Counted from the stretch's first letter, positions 23,285 to 34,790 are shown. The stretch is DNA of 64,000 nt from Ochotona curzoniae (GCF_017591425.1 NW_024464918.1:26750001-26814000), one strand, 5' to 3'. A program made the numbers and translations. The notes: generated by a model not told the origin, from the sequence alone.

Positions 23285-23608
23285 ATGGGGACCGGCACAG
23301 CAGCCTTGTGGCTAACGTCCTCGCCTTACACACACCAGGATCCCATACGGACACAGGTTCATATCCCAGCTGCTCCATTTCCCATCCAGCTCCCTGCGTG
23401 GCCTGGGAAAGCAGTCGAGGACGGCCAAAGGCCTTGATACCCTGCACCCACAAGAGAGATGCAAAAGATGCTCCAGGCTCCTGCTTTAGATTGGCTCAGC
23501 TCCAGCCATTGCGGCTGCCTGGGATGTGAATCAACTGACAAAGGATCTTCCCCTCTGTCTCTCCTCCTTTCTGTATACCTGACATTGCAATAAATATAAA
23601 TATTTGGA
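23285..23608 (+). mobile_element. CSINE, in tandem with the previous copy
   Basis: Starts seven bases after the preceding poly-A ('ggggaccggcacagcagcc'); probably inserted into that tail. Confidence 0.9.
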
Positions 23609-23860
23609 AAAAAATTTTTTTAAGAAAAAAGATAAAGAAAAAAGAAGCCAAGAATGTTATGATACTAAATTCTTCCCAGGCATACCTGAAAGTTCCAGTT
23701 GAGCGAAATATCAGAACAACAATCTCCTGAAACAACTTCCTCCGAGTGTGCAGTACCACACACCCTAAGGCCAGGAGCAGAGGGAAGAGGGCCCTGGACC
23801 TGACAGTTACCGCAAACCTTACAACAGTGCAAAGGATTCAATCCTCCTTTTAAGATAAAG

Positions 23861-24180
23861 CAGGGAGAGCACCATGGTTTAGCAGTTAATCCCAAGTCTG
23901 TAGTGCCAGCATCCAATATGGGGTCTGGTTCAAGTCCCAGCTGCTCCAGTTCTCTTCCAGTTCCCTGCAAATTTGCCTGGGAAAGTAAAGATGGCCCAGG
24001 TCCATGGGCCCCAGCGCCCCCATAGGAGACCCAGAAGAGGCCACAGGCTCCTAGTTAGCCCAGCCACAGCCACTGCAATCACATAGGGACTGAACGAGCA
24101 GATGAGGGACTCTGTCTCTGCTTCTCTCTCTCTCTGGAAATCTGCCTTTCAAATAAAACGAATGCCAAATCTTTAAAAAT
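23861..24180 (+). mobile_element. CSINE, old
   Basis: 'gcagggagagcaccatggtttagcag' to 'cctttcaaataaaacgaatgcc'. Confidence 0.85.
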
Positions 24181-24369
24181 AGCAATATAAAAGACAAAAG
24201 ATATGACTTTAGAAACATTGGTTTACACTGTATCTAAAAACTATAAATCAACAAGTTCAAACTGTCCACTTTTAAGTATAAATTCACTATGTCAGAAGAC
24301 AAATCTATCATCTTATTTACATATTACCAACCTTTAACATGATGGTGCTTTTTAAAATCAACCTCAGAA

Positions 24370-25321
24370 GGAGGCTTGTGTCCCAACCCTGGAGACTTCC
24401 GGATCCCCACCAAGGACTGACAATATGGGCACCAAGGACTACATCCCAACTGCCAAAGAGACCACGGGGAACTGGAATGCCTTCGGAGGCCGAGAACTTA
24501 GAGGGCATCCGCCCCCCGCCCTCTGGACCTACCATACGGGATCGAAGAAGCCCGAGCCCCTCATCTTGGGACCGAGGGCCATCAGAAAAACACACAGGAA
24601 CGCTGAGTGGTCCTCAGAACCAGAACAGTAAACCTCCTTCGGAATTGGGGAGAGGAGCTTTCTTTAGGCCTTGCTTGGTTCCAGCTCTGGGTCCTCACCC
24701 TCTCTGCAATGACGCCTGGGGTTGCTCCAGAGCCCGCCCTCCAAACACACACACAAGTTAGAATAGACAGGCAGAGAACAAAAAGGAAAGCCTGATGACC
24801 ATAAACTCATACACCCTTCACTACGGAGGACACGAGGATTAAGTACTCCTCAGCAAGGCATTGAGAACTTCTCTGCATACCCCTCCTAAACTGTTTCGCA
24901 CCTCAATTGTTGAAATGTCATCCAAGTAGTCACAGGATGTGGTTAAGAACTTGCTTACTCGATATGTCAGTTCCACAAAACTGTACATTGTTGCTGATGT
25001 TATGTTTGGGCTTGTAACTGACCGGGATCTTACTTTGTTGGCTCTAACTTTGGACCAGACAGGGTCTCCCCAAGAAGCTGTTGAACTTATCTGGGTGATG
25101 AGACGCTGGACTCTATGCTAGGCATAGGCTCACAGGGAAGGAATCTCAACTGAACTTGAACTGTGGATACGAAACAAGGTGGAAGAATCCACCATGGGGG
25201 GATTGGGGGAGGAGAGAGGGGAATTCCAATACCTAAAAAGCTGTATCACATAATGCAACGTAATAAATTAAAAAAAAAAAAATACTACTATAGTAAAAAA
25301 AAAAAAAAGAGAGACAAAAAA
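24370..25321 (+). mobile_element. 5'-truncated L1-type insertion, 952 bp, with perfect 16-bp target duplication
   Basis: The perfect direct repeat aaaatcaacctcagaa is at 24354-24369 and 25322-25337. The insert ends in aataaatta followed by A-rich runs interrupted by tactactatagt, typical of L1-mediated integration. Its last 350 bases match, in reverse orientation, the element at 57476-58050, including 'gaatccaccatgggggg', 'ggaattcca' and 'cacataatgcaa'. It appears to consist only of 3' UTR sequence; no reverse transcriptase frame is seen. L1 is the likely family, but a non-autonomous relative is possible. Confidence 0.85.
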
Positions 25322-25395
25322 AAAATCAACCTCAGAAAGACGAAAAATAAGTAATGACTTAAAATGCACTTTGTGTATTATGCGAAGCAACTGGC

Positions 25396-25636
25396 AGCAG
25401 GTAAGGCAACCATTAGGGGCACTGAATCAAAATGCCCACTTAGAGTCCAGGCTCCAGTGCCCACTGTGCCCCGGCCGTAGCAGGTGACTGACACATCACC
25501 CACAGCCCAATGTTAGAGCCAGAAGAAGCTCCAGGCAGCTGGCTCCAGCTCAGCCCACATTTTTATGATGCTTAGGAAGTGAATAAGCAAATGGAAGATC
25601 TCTGTCTCTGCCTTCCAAATGCATGTGCTTTTTTTA
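25396..25636 (+). mobile_element. CSINE, old and degenerate
   Basis: 'gccagaagaagctccaggcagctggctcc' and 'gtgaataagcaaatggaagatctctg'. Confidence 0.65.
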
Positions 25637-25878
25637 CATGAAAAAGCAAACTTTAAAGTTATTTAAATTTTAATTAGGAATTTCACCTTTTCCCTACAAA
25701 GTCAAAAGTGATTCCCTCTATTTTATCATATTTTCATTAACTTACCAAGAGAAAATGTAACATGAAGGATTATGTAAAAATATCTTCAAGGTAAAAAAAT
25801 TAAAACACAATCTGATATACAGATTTTTAAGACATATAAAATGTTTTCCTGTATAATTTGAATAGCATTTCCTATTTT

Positions 25879-26203
25879 TTTAAAGATTTACTTATTTGTT
25901 GGAAAGTCAGATATACAGAGAGAGGAGAGACAGAGACGAAGATCTTCCATCCGATGATTCACTCCCCAAGTGAGCGCAACGGCCGATGCTATGCCAATCC
26001 GAAGCCAGGAGCCAGGAACTTCTTCTGGGTCTCCCACATGGGTGCAGGGTCCCAAAGCTTTGGGCCATCCTCGAGTGCTTTCCCAGGCCGCAAGCAGGGA
26101 GCTAGATGGGAAGTAGAGCTACCGGGATTAGAACTGGGGCCCATATGGGATGCCAGCGCGTTCAAGGCAAGGACTTTAGCCACTAGGCCACACCGCCAGG
26201 CCC
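25879..26203 (-). mobile_element. CSINE with perfect 16-bp target duplication
   Basis: tagcatttcctatttt is at 25863-25878 and 26204-26219. Confidence 0.95.
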
Positions 26204-26387
26204 TAGCATTTCCTATTTTCAAAGCCTCTCACGCGCCTTACACAGCAACTAACCACATAACAGAGCCCCTAAGAACCTCAGCCATCTCATCTTACAGCCC
26301 ACTCTAACCCTGACAAACAGATGTTGATTAATTACTGTCAAACAATTCATCAAGGTGCTAAAGAAATCAAAATAAAAATTAATGGAA

Positions 26388-26722
26388 AGGACCCAGCACG
26401 ATGGCCTAGTGGCTAAAGTCCTCGCCTTGAACATGCTGGGATCCCATTTGGGCGCCAGTTCCAATTCCGGCAGCTCCACTTCCCATCCAGCTCCCTGCCT
26501 GTGGCCTGGGAAAGCAGTGGAGGACAGCCCAAAGCCTTGGGACCCTGCACCTGCGTGGGAGACCTGGAGGAAGTTCCTGGCTCCTAGCTCCGGATCGGCA
26601 CAGCACCAGCCACTGTGGTCACTTGAGGACTGAATCATAGGTCGGAAGATATTTTTCTCTCTATCTCTTCTCCTCTCTGTATATCTGACTTTGCAATAAA
26701 AGTAAATAACTCTTTTTTAAAA
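26388..26722 (+). mobile_element. CSINE, full length
   Basis: 'ggacccagcacgatggcctagtggc' to 'gactttgcaataaaagtaaat'. Confidence 0.93.
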
Positions 26723-27013
26723 AGTAATTAAACATACAACACTTTCCTTGCTCCTAAAAATGGGTACACAATAGAAAGACACAGCATGTAATAAAGGAAA
26801 GGGCAGAATTACAGAGGAGCAAAGTTTGTTATGCTACTGAAACTGTCCTAGTATTAATTTCAATTGTTACAACAGATTAATATATTAACTGTAATCTTTA
26901 CCACTTAATCACGAAAACCACTAAGGAATAATTATACAGACAAAAGAGAAGGAAAAGGAAAGGAAAATATTATACTGTGAAGTGTCTATTTCACATAAAA
27001 AGAACAAGGAAGA

Positions 27014-27200
27014 GACATCCTAACATCACGCTGCCACCTGTGAGGCCAGCATCCTACAGAGGAACAGTGGTTCGAGACCCCAGGCTCTGCTGTCTGGCTG
27101 CTGCCACTCACATGGCCCAACCCCACTGCTGGGAGCATTTGGAAAGCCAATAAGCAAGAGATTTCTCTTCTGCTCTTTGAAATAAATAAATAAAAACAAC
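27014..27200 (+). mobile_element. CSINE, old, internally deleted
   Basis: 'cacgctgccacctgtgaggccagcatcc' to 'ctctttgaaataaataaataaa'. Confidence 0.65.
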
Positions 27201-27244
27201 AAAACAGAGATGACTATGGGAGAAGCAGCTTTAGGAAGAAACAA

Positions 27245-27448
27245 GAACAGACAAAAAAGCAGCAGATGGCCCGAGCACTTGGGTCCCTGTACCCACTCGG
27301 GAGCCCTGGAAGCAGCTCCTGGTTCAGCCTGTTCCAGCTCCAATTTTGCAGTCACTTGGAGGGTGAACCAGCAGATGAAAGATCCCTTTTCTGTCTCTTC
27401 TTCTCTCCACAAATTTGATTTACTTTTACAATAAAAAAAAATCTTTTA
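27245..27448 (+). mobile_element. CSINE, 5' truncated
   Basis: 'agcagcagatggcccgagcacttggg' to 'gatttacttttacaataaaaaaaa'. Confidence 0.8.
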
Positions 27449-27870
27449 AAAAAGTTTCTTTTTTTTAACTGAACCAAGGAAAAACAGGTTTGAAATACTG
27501 CGCGGCGGAGATGCACAGCTCCTCCTGTGCCACGGACTCTGACTTGTGACGGGAGTCTCAGGACCGGATGTGTGACCCGCGATTGTGCACAGCGAGGCTC
27601 TCCTTCCAAGTCTGAAAGGTTGAAAGGAGACGACCTCCAGGTTATTAACGAGTTGACCCAGATAAGAGAAAAAATGCATTCTCTACTGGGAAGTCCACAA
27701 AACAAGTGAAAAGAAACAACAAACAAGGAAGGGAGATGATGAGTTAAGTCACTAGAGAAGTACAGCAACGGCTTCTTGCTGACGGGACTGACGCGATGGT
27801 GGCGCCTGAGGAAGGGACCTCCCGGGAGATGAACACGGGGATGGACGGAAGACACTAGAGTTCATTAGAC
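27449..27870. other. NSD1 intron 2, unassigned
   Basis: More GC and CpG than the neighbourhood ('actgcgcggcggag', 'tgacgcgatggtggcgcc'), possibly a diverged retrocopy, but no family is recognised. Confidence 0.4.
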
Positions 27871-28150
27871 AGGGACTGGCGTGGTGGCGGAGCAGCTAAA
27901 GTTCCCGACTGAATCACTGAGATCCTGATGTGAGACCTGGCTACTGCACTGCTCCCTGCTAGTGCGGCCTAGGGAAACAGCGAAACATGGCCCAACTTCT
28001 AGGGCTCTTATGTCCCCATGGGAGACCTCGGGAAGTGTCTGCTTCCTGGTTTCAGCCTGGCCCAGCCCTGGCCACTGGACCAACTGGGGAGTGAGACAAT
28101 AGATGGTTACTTCTCTCTCTCTACTCTGCCTTTCAAAAAATGCTAAATAT
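27871..28150 (+). mobile_element. CSINE, old
   Basis: 'ggactggcgtggtggcggagcagc' to 'ctctgcctttcaaaaaatgc'. Confidence 0.8.
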
Positions 28151-28317
28151 ATTTTTTACAAAGAAAACAATCAAAAAGAAGACCAAAAATTAGCTATAAA
28201 CAGATATGTACTGTACCTCCAAACAAAAGACACTGCAAAGACAGCTAATCAAAATGAGACCAGTATGTCGACTTATTAGCTGTGATTAAAATTACAATGA
28301 GCAGTGAACTTTCGCCT

Positions 28318-28570
28318 AGTGGCAAAGACAATGGTTAACATGCCTGAAGTTTCACATCCAAACCAAGTCTGGACGCGAACACTGGCCTCCAACTCCCGAC
28401 TCCAGCTCCTATAATACAGCAGTGATCACAGGGGAGTCCACCTACCATGCATGAGGTTGGACCGGTTCCCAGTTCCTGCCTTTGCCTGAGCCAGGAACGA
28501 GTGGGCATGTGGAGAGTGAACCACTACACACGAGGACACGGACTTTCATGCTCTGCCTCCTAAAAAACTA
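28318..28570 (+). mobile_element. CSINE, very old
   Basis: 'ctagtggcaaagacaatggttaacatgcctg' and 'gagagtgaaccactacac'; weak. Confidence 0.5.
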
Positions 28571-28645
28571 TGAGTCCAAAAAAAAATAATTATAACATCT
28601 TTAAAAGGCTATTATTACTAGGAAACAATATACATAAGAAAATAT

Positions 28646-28975
28646 GGGGGCCCAGTGGCGTGGCCTAGCAGCTAAAGTCCTCGCCCTGAATGCGCCAGGA
28701 TCCCATATGGGCACTGGTTCTAATCCCAGCAACCCCACTTCCCATCCAGCTCCCTGCTTGTGACCTGGCAAAGCAGTCAAAGACTGCTCAAAGCCTTGGG
28801 ACCCTGCACCCACGTGGGAGATTCAGAAGAGCTCCTGGCTCCTGGCTCCTGATAGCCTCAGCTCCAGCCGTGTGGCCACTTGGGGAGTGAATCATCAGTT
28901 GGAAGATCTACCCGTCTCTCCTCTCTATATCTGACTTTCCAATAAAAATAAATAAATCCATAAAAAAAAAAAAAA
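28646..28975 (+). mobile_element. CSINE, full length
   Basis: 'gggggcccagtggcgtggcctagcagc' to 'aataaataaatccataaaaaa'. Confidence 0.92.
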
Positions 28976-28982
28976 CAACTGG

Positions 28983-29224
28983 GTCCAACGTGTCATTTCA
29001 GTGGCTCAGTCCTTACCTTGCAGGCACTGGTTCATGGCTCAGTTGCTCCATTTTCCATCCAGCCCAAAGTCCCGGGACCCCGCACTCGCATGGGAGACAC
29101 GGAAAGAAGCTCCTGGCTCAGCTCAGCTCTGGCTTAGGAGGTGAACCAGCAGACACATCTGTCTCTCCTCCTCTGTGTAAATCTCACCTGCCTTTCCAAT
29201 TAAAACAGGTAAATCCTTTTTTTA
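28983..29224 (+). mobile_element. CSINE, internally deleted
   Basis: 'tcagtggctcagtccttaccttgcagg' to 'gcctttccaattaaaacagg'. Its tail provided the U2 insertion site. Confidence 0.8.
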
Positions 29225-29235
29225 AAAATCCTTTC

Positions 29236-29270
29236 ATTGCTTCTCGGCCTTTTGGCTAAGATCAAGTGTA
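29236..29270 (+). pseudogene. RNU2 (fragment): Truncated U2 snRNA retrocopy (nt 1-35)
   Basis: The sequence 'attgcttctcggcctttt' through 'ggctaagatcaagtgta' equals the first 35 nucleotides of U2 snRNA with one change at position 3. It is flanked by a perfect 13-bp direct repeat, aaaaatcctttca (29224-29236 and 29272-29284), so it looks like an independent reverse-transcribed insertion. It ends before the branch-site recognition segment and cannot be functional. Confidence 0.88.
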
Positions 29271-29284
29271 AAAAAATCCTTTCA

Positions 29285-29684
29285 GGGAGGGGAGCTGTCA
29301 CACCCACGGCCAAGTTGGGCTTCTGCTCCGGACTCTCGCCTACAAAGAAGCAGGTATAAGGAAGGTATAACGCAGCCACGGCCTTCGGGATGGCGGCCAC
29401 ATTCCCAGGGAGCCAGAGAATCACCCTGACCCGCCGCAATGTCAAGTCCCTGGAGAAGATGAGTCTCTGAGGAGCAAAGTACAAGAATCGGAAGGAGAAA
29501 GGACTAGCTGAAATGCCTATCAAGACACTACAGCTTGGGGAAGAGTGGAAGACCTGGGATCGATCCTGATGGGATTCCAGAAGCAGCTCATGACCTGAAC
29601 AGCTCTTCTGACCAGGAATGGAAGTTGAAGTCACCACTGCAGATGCCTAAGCCGACTAGCTATTTTCATAAATAAACTCTTCTA
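29285..29684 (+). pseudogene. RPS20 (pseudogene): Processed pseudogene of ribosomal protein S20
   Basis: Frames around 29390-29650 decode to fragments of the small-subunit protein uS10: an ATG at 29390, RITLTRRNVKSLEK, then after a stop GAKYKNRKEKG, MPIKTL, KTWDR, and finally GMEVEVTTADA ending in taa at 29648-29650. Internal deletions, frameshifts and stops make it dead. No introns are present, and a short 3' UTR with aataaa follows. A CSINE abuts it on the right. An imperfect copy of the U2 target sequence (aaaaacatcctttcag, 29942-29957) lies beyond that SINE and probably marks the far edge of the insertion. The 5' part (29285-29389) is probably 5' UTR but is too diverged to be sure. Confidence 0.85.
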
Positions 29685-29940
29685 AGCTGTGGCACAGCAA
29701 GCAATGCCACTGCCTGGGATCAGCATCCCACGGGGCAATGCTGAGTGCCAGCTGCCCCCTTCTGACCCAGCTCCCTGCTACAGCACCTGGGAAAGCAGCC
29801 GAGGATGGCACAACCACGTGGGCCCTGCAGCCACATGAGAAACGTACTCAGGGCTCCCGGTTCCCAAGCCCCGGCAGCTGTGGCCGTCGGCCAGCCCCCG
29901 CCACTTAAGCTCTCTGCAATACTGCCTCCTTTTAAAGAAA
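29685..29940 (+). mobile_element. CSINE, old copy abutting the RPS20 pseudogene
   Basis: It runs from 'agctgtggcacagc' to 'ctttctgc'-like tail remnants and is strongly diverged. It sits between the pseudogene and the outer target repeat. Confidence 0.7.
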
Positions 29941-29960
29941 GAAAAACATCCTTTCAGAGG

Positions 29961-30281
29961 TACATACTCAAGGCCGCTGTGTGAGGTGGCATCCCCCGAC
30001 AGGCTGCAGCAGGGCGGCAGCGCGGAGAGGGTATTACACCAACAGCGCTCACCCTTAATCGGTATCCCTCAGAGCTCTTTAACAGCCACACCGGAACCAG
30101 ATGTAGTATTTCACTCACCTAACGTATTTTTTACATTTTCCATTTGGAAAATTCTATGGATATTTTAACTTTTGGCTAAATGAAAAAGTGTTTCTTATTA
30201 ACTTTTAATTATGAATTAGAACATAAGTTTAAACCATCACCAACATGGGTGTTTTTAAATGAGTAAGACCTGATTTTTTAA
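29961..30281. other. NSD1 intron 2, unassigned
   Basis: 'ctgcagcagggcggcagcgcgg' at 30005-30027 is locally GC-rich; the rest is AT-rich. No gene recognised. Confidence 0.4.
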
Positions 30282-30557
30282 AAAAGATTTTTATTTACTT
30301 TGAAAGCCAATTATATAGAGGGATTATCCACCTTGTTGATTTACTCCCCAGATGACAACAACCGGTGCACGGTCCCAGAGCCACGAGCCACACACAGGTT
30401 TCCCACATGGATGGCAGGGCCCAAACACTGGGGCCACCTTCCACTGCCTTCCCAGACAATTAGCAGGGAGCTAAGTCAGAGGTGGGGCAGCCAGGACACA
30501 AACCAGCACCAATACGGCTACTCGTATCATAGGTAGCCACTGTCACATCAGCCCCTG
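30282..30557 (-). mobile_element. CSINE, old
   Basis: 'aaaagatttttatttactttgaaagcc' to 'gccactgtcacatcagcccc'. Confidence 0.85.
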
Positions 30558-30570
30558 AAACTAATTTTTA

Positions 30571-30882
30571 AAAAAGATTTATTTATTTTTATTGGAAAGA
30601 CAGATTTACAGAGAGGGAGATCCTCCATTTGCTGGTTCATTCCCGAAGCAGCCACAATGGACAGAGCTGAGCAGATCTAAAGCCAGAAGCCAAGAATTTC
30701 TGGGTCTCCTACGTGGGTGCAGGGTCCCAAGGCTTTGGGCCGTCCTCGACTGCTTTCCCAGGCCACAGGCAGGGAGCTGGATGGAAAGTGGAGCAGCCAG
30801 GACACAAACTGGTACCCAAATGGGGTCCCAGAACATTCAAGGCAAGGACTTTAGCCACCTGGCTCTCGCACCTGACCCCCTC
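30571..30882 (-). mobile_element. CSINE with short target duplication
   Basis: aaactaatttt lies on both sides (about 30560 and 30885). Confidence 0.88.
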
Positions 30883-31059
30883 AAAACTAATTTTATACTA
30901 CATGTGAAAATATCCTATCATTTTCCCTACTGCTTTTCTTAGAAGGAAACTTAGCTATTAGCTTAGCTAAACTCAGATTAGACTTGTGCCAGATTACACT
31001 TTTTAAAATAAGTCATTAGTATGAAAGCCACGAATAATCATAATTTTTAAATTTTTCAA

Positions 31060-31236
31060 AATTTACATTGTTTATATGAAAGACAAAGAATCAGAGCAAT
31101 CACCTCTATCTCCTTTTTACTTCCAAATGCCCAACAAGCAGGACAGGCCATGCTGAAGACAGGAGCACAGAATTTGAACCAGGACCCGCTTACAGGGAGA
31201 AGATAACCTGTTGAGCCACCGTGCCATGCCAATGCC
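31060..31236 (-). mobile_element. CSINE, old
   Basis: 'gacaggagcacagaatttgaaccaggac' to 'ctgttgagccaccgtgcc'. Confidence 0.6.
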
Positions 31237-31369
31237 AAGTAAACTCTTCAAAAAAAAAAAAACACACAAAAGCTGCAATTCAGAAAACATGAAATGTCCA
31301 TAGAAGCGGCCCACACAGATGCTGAGAGGAGTGTAAACTTCAGCGTTCAGCAGTCAGTACGGGGACAGG

Positions 31370-31466
31370 AACAGGTGTTCGCAGCAGTGGCTAAGAAGCC
31401 GCCTGGACACCCGTGTTCTCCATCACAGGAGTCGTGTCACAGACCAGCTCCAGCTTTTCATTTTTT
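31370..31466 (+). mobile_element. CSINE, head fragment
   Basis: 'gtgttcgcagcagtggctaagaagccgcctgg' type head, cut off by the next, opposite copy. Confidence 0.4.
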
Positions 31467-31467
31467 T

Positions 31468-31735
31468 CCCTTAAGATTTATTTATTTATTTCACAGGCAG
31501 AGTTACAGAGGAAAAAGACCAAGAACTTCTGTCAGCTGATTCATTCGCAAATGACCACAAGGGCCAGGTCTGGTCCAGGCAGAAGCCAGAGGCCTGCACT
31601 CCATCCTGGTCTCCCACCTGCGTGGCAGGATCCCAAGGGCCAACTGCTGCTGCCCCCGCCACCCCCACCCCAGGCTCATCCAAAGGAATAGAAACCAGGA
31701 CGGGAGTGGGAACTCTGCCACACGATGCCAGCAGC
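31468..31735 (-). mobile_element. CSINE, old
   Basis: 'cttaagatttatttatttatttcacaggcag' to 'gccacacgatgccagc'. Confidence 0.8.
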
Positions 31736-31899
31736 ACCAGAGGGAACATCTACATTAAATTACTATGCAGATTCTGGAAAAACAAAACAAATAGTCAAAT
31801 TTCTACTCTAATCTTAACTTTCATTTATGTACAAGATAAAAATCTATTACAAACACGTTATAAACAGTATTCCCAGTCGTTGGCAACAGAGGATGCACC

Positions 31900-32050
31900 A
31901 GAGAAGAAAAGCTCTGAAGACAGATGGCCTTGGATGAAACACCCCATCACTGGGCAACCACTTTAAGCCTCAGTTTCCTAATGGGTAAAGCTGAAATCCT
32001 GACTCTGCCTAGCAACTCACATGATGTTGCTGGAGATTAAATTAGATAAT
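31900..32050 (+). mobile_element. MIR SINE
   Basis: 'aaccactttaagcctcagtttcctaatgggtaaa' then 'gatgttgctggagattaaattagataat' is the MIR core and 3' side. Confidence 0.8.
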
Positions 32051-32385
32051 ACTGGGCCTGGCACAACAGCTTAGTAGCAAAAGTCTTCGTCTTACATGCA
32101 CCAGGATCCCATATGGGCGCCGGTTCTAATCCTGGCAGCCCCACTTCCCATCCAGCTCCCTGCTTGTGGCCTGGGAAAGCAGTCGAGGACGGCCCAAAGC
32201 CTTGGGACCCTGCACCCGTGTGGGAGACCCAGAAGAGGTCCTGGCTTCGGATAGTCGCAGCACTGGCCATTGTGGTCACTTGGGGAGTGAATCATCAGAC
32301 GGAAGATATTTCTCTCTGTCTCTCCTCCTCTCTCTATATACCTGCTTTTGTAATAAAAATAAATAAATCTTTTAAAATAAATAAA
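32051..32385 (+). mobile_element. CSINE, full length
   Basis: 'ctgggcctggcacaacagcttagtagc' to 'aataaaaataaataaatctttt'. Confidence 0.93.
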
Positions 32386-32539
32386 TAAACCAACCTTTTT
32401 TTGATGATGTAATACTTATTAACAACTCACTGCAGAGCCTGGCTGCTCAATCTGTGACATGCAGTATACGTTAATGATGATAATTAATGACAGAGGCCAG
32501 CACCAACAACATGCCACACACTGTGCTAAGAATCAGTTG

Positions 32540-32857
32540 TTTTAATATTGATGTGTTAATCTGAAAGGCAGAATGAGAGCGAATGGCAGAGGCAGAGAGG
32601 ATGTCCATCAACAGGCTCATTCCTCAAATGACTGCCGATGGTCCAGGCAGGAACAACCCCAAGGCAGGGGTCAGGGTTTCAGCTGGGCCTGCCAGGTGGG
32701 TACGGGGCCCAAGTACGTGGGCTATCTCCTGATGCTCTCCCAAGCACATCAGCAGGGAAGTGGATGGAAGCAGAGCAGCTAGGACTCAAATCAGTGCTTA
32801 CATGGGGTGTCAGCACTGCAGGCAGTGGCTTAACAAGCTATATTACAGCACTGGTCA
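32540..32857 (-). mobile_element. CSINE, old
   Basis: 'gtgttaatctgaaaggcagaatgagagcg' to 'gctatattacagcactgg'. Confidence 0.85.
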
Positions 32858-32883
32858 AGAATAAATTTTAAGAGTTTTTGAAT

Positions 32884-33022
32884 TGGGGCGTGGTGCAGTG
32901 GCTCAAGGGCTAAAGCCTCACCTTGCAAGCGCCGGGATCCCACATAGGTTCGTGTCCCAGCTGCTTCACTTCTCATCCAGCTCCCTGCTTGTGGCCTGGG
33001 AAAGCAATAGAGGACGGCCCAT
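32884..33022 (+). mobile_element. CSINE, 3' truncated
   Basis: Ends abruptly at 'aatagaggacggccca'. Confidence 0.85.
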
Positions 33023-33042
33023 AGGTGGAAAGTTTTACATTG

Positions 33043-33180
33043 GGGTCAGCACATGGCTCAATTGGCTAATCCTTTCCCTTGAAGCACCAGCATCCCATAT
33101 GGGCACCGGATTGTGCCGTGACTGCAGCTCTCTGCATATTTGTGGCCCGGGAAGCACCAGGAAGCAGAAAGTCCTCTGCA
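33043..33180 (+). mobile_element. CSINE, 3' truncated
   Basis: 'ggggtcagcacatggctcaattggc' to 'gcccgggaagcacc'; no tail. Confidence 0.75.
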
Positions 33181-33382
33181 GCTATCAGAGCTGGCAGGGT
33201 CACCCAGAGGGCTGGCTGTCCGGTCAAAGTCTGGGATTTCAGACTCAACAGGTTTGGAGTAAATCCAATTAACAAGTTTCCAGGAGAGAGCAGACAACCA
33301 TTCTCGGGGCAGAGAGGTTTGCACATGGGGAGCCACAGTTCAGAGAGTCAACACACTTCATGACTTAAATCGGTTTTTAAAA

Positions 33383-33712
33383 ATCACACAGCGCTGTGAC
33401 ACAGTAGGTAAAAACCACCACCTGACACCAGAATTCCATATGGGCTCCAGTTCATTTCTTGGGTGCTCCACTTCTGGTCCAGATCCCTTCTAATGGTCTG
33501 GAAGAATAGGAGAGGATGGCCCAGAGCCTCAAGACCTTGCACCCACGTGGAAGATCTGGAAATAGTTGCTGGTTCATGGCTCCTGGCTTTGGATTGGTTC
33601 AGCTCTGACCACTACAGCAACTTTCGGAGTAAACCAGCAGATGAAAGATCCTTCTATGTATCCTCTCTGTAAAATCTTTCCAATAAAAAGTCTTATAAAT
33701 AAATAAATACAA
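33383..33712 (+). mobile_element. CSINE, old
   Basis: 'cacacagcgctgtgacacagtagg' to 'aataaaaagtcttataaataaataaat'. Confidence 0.85.
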
Positions 33713-33715
33713 CAG

Positions 33716-34035
33716 GACTGGGCACATTATCTCAATTATCACCCTGCAAGCGCCAGTATCTCATATGGGCACCAGTTCATGTCTTAGCTGCTCTACTTCC
33801 CATCTAACACCTACTTGTGGCCTGAGAAGGCAGTGGAGAGTAGTCCAAATCCTGGGACTCTGCATCCACATGGGAGACACAGAAGAAGCTCTGGCTCCTG
33901 GTTTTGGACTGGCTCAGTTCTGGCCGCTGCAGTCATTTGGGAAATGAAGCAGCAGTTGGAAGAGTTTTTTCTCTGTCACACCTTTTCTCCATAAATCTGA
34001 TCTGCCTTTCCAAGAAAAATATAAAAATCTTTGTA
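33716..34035 (+). mobile_element. CSINE, in tandem with the previous copy
   Basis: 'ggactgggcacattatctcaattatc' to 'aaaaatataaaaatctttg'. Confidence 0.85.
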
Positions 34036-34700
34036 AAAAAAAAATGTTTTTTAAGTTTGGTGTAATGAAGCAGACACAGGAATAGAATGTGCCTGTTTAT
34101 CCTGCGTGGGAGGTCACAGGCACACAGCACACCATGTCCCTGGGGGAACCCTTGACTATGGTTTTAACTGACCGAGACCTCAACCGGGGTGTTCACTGGT
34201 CATGCAGCAAGAGCAGTGGGCTGCTCCCCAGTTTATCCTCTCTGTCCTTGGACAAGCTGTGATGGGACTTCCTTGATAAGCAACGATCCCGCTGCCCACA
34301 GGCTGCCCTGAGAAGAGGCTCAGGGCAAGGAGCCAAGACCTCCACTAACCTCCACCTGCGCTGCGTGAGCCACACCACCAGGGGCACGTTACCAAGGCCT
34401 TCGGGGCGACTCCCCGACTCTCTGAGGCTGAAGCAGCTAGCTAAGTCACTCTCTGATTCCTAACCCTGTGTGAGATAAAGAATGATCATTTTTTTTTAAC
34501 CTGGAGTGAGATCATTAAATACAATGGCCAACATGCCTCTCATAGCTTTAGAGCTATGGGAAACTCTACATAGGAACTTTCTGTTCTCAAAAACTACATT
34601 CTTTAAAGGGATACTGGACACGATGAAGGAGCTGGGATACGGCAGCGTTAGGCTCACCCTCCAACCCACGGCAATTTGTGCCTCAGTTGTGCCCTTCCAA
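34036..34700. other. NSD1 intron 2, unassigned
   Basis: No gene, RNA or clear repeat recognised. Confidence 0.4.
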
Positions 34701-34790
34701 CCGGCTCCCCGATACGGCTCTGGGTCTTGGTAACATCCAGAGAATGAGCCAGTGCATGGAAGATTGTGTCTCTCCCACTCTTTCACTAGG
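34700..34790 (+). mobile_element. CSINE 3' fragment
   Basis: 'agagaatgagccagtgcatggaagattgtgtctctccc' resembles the SINE 3' third. Confidence 0.45.
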
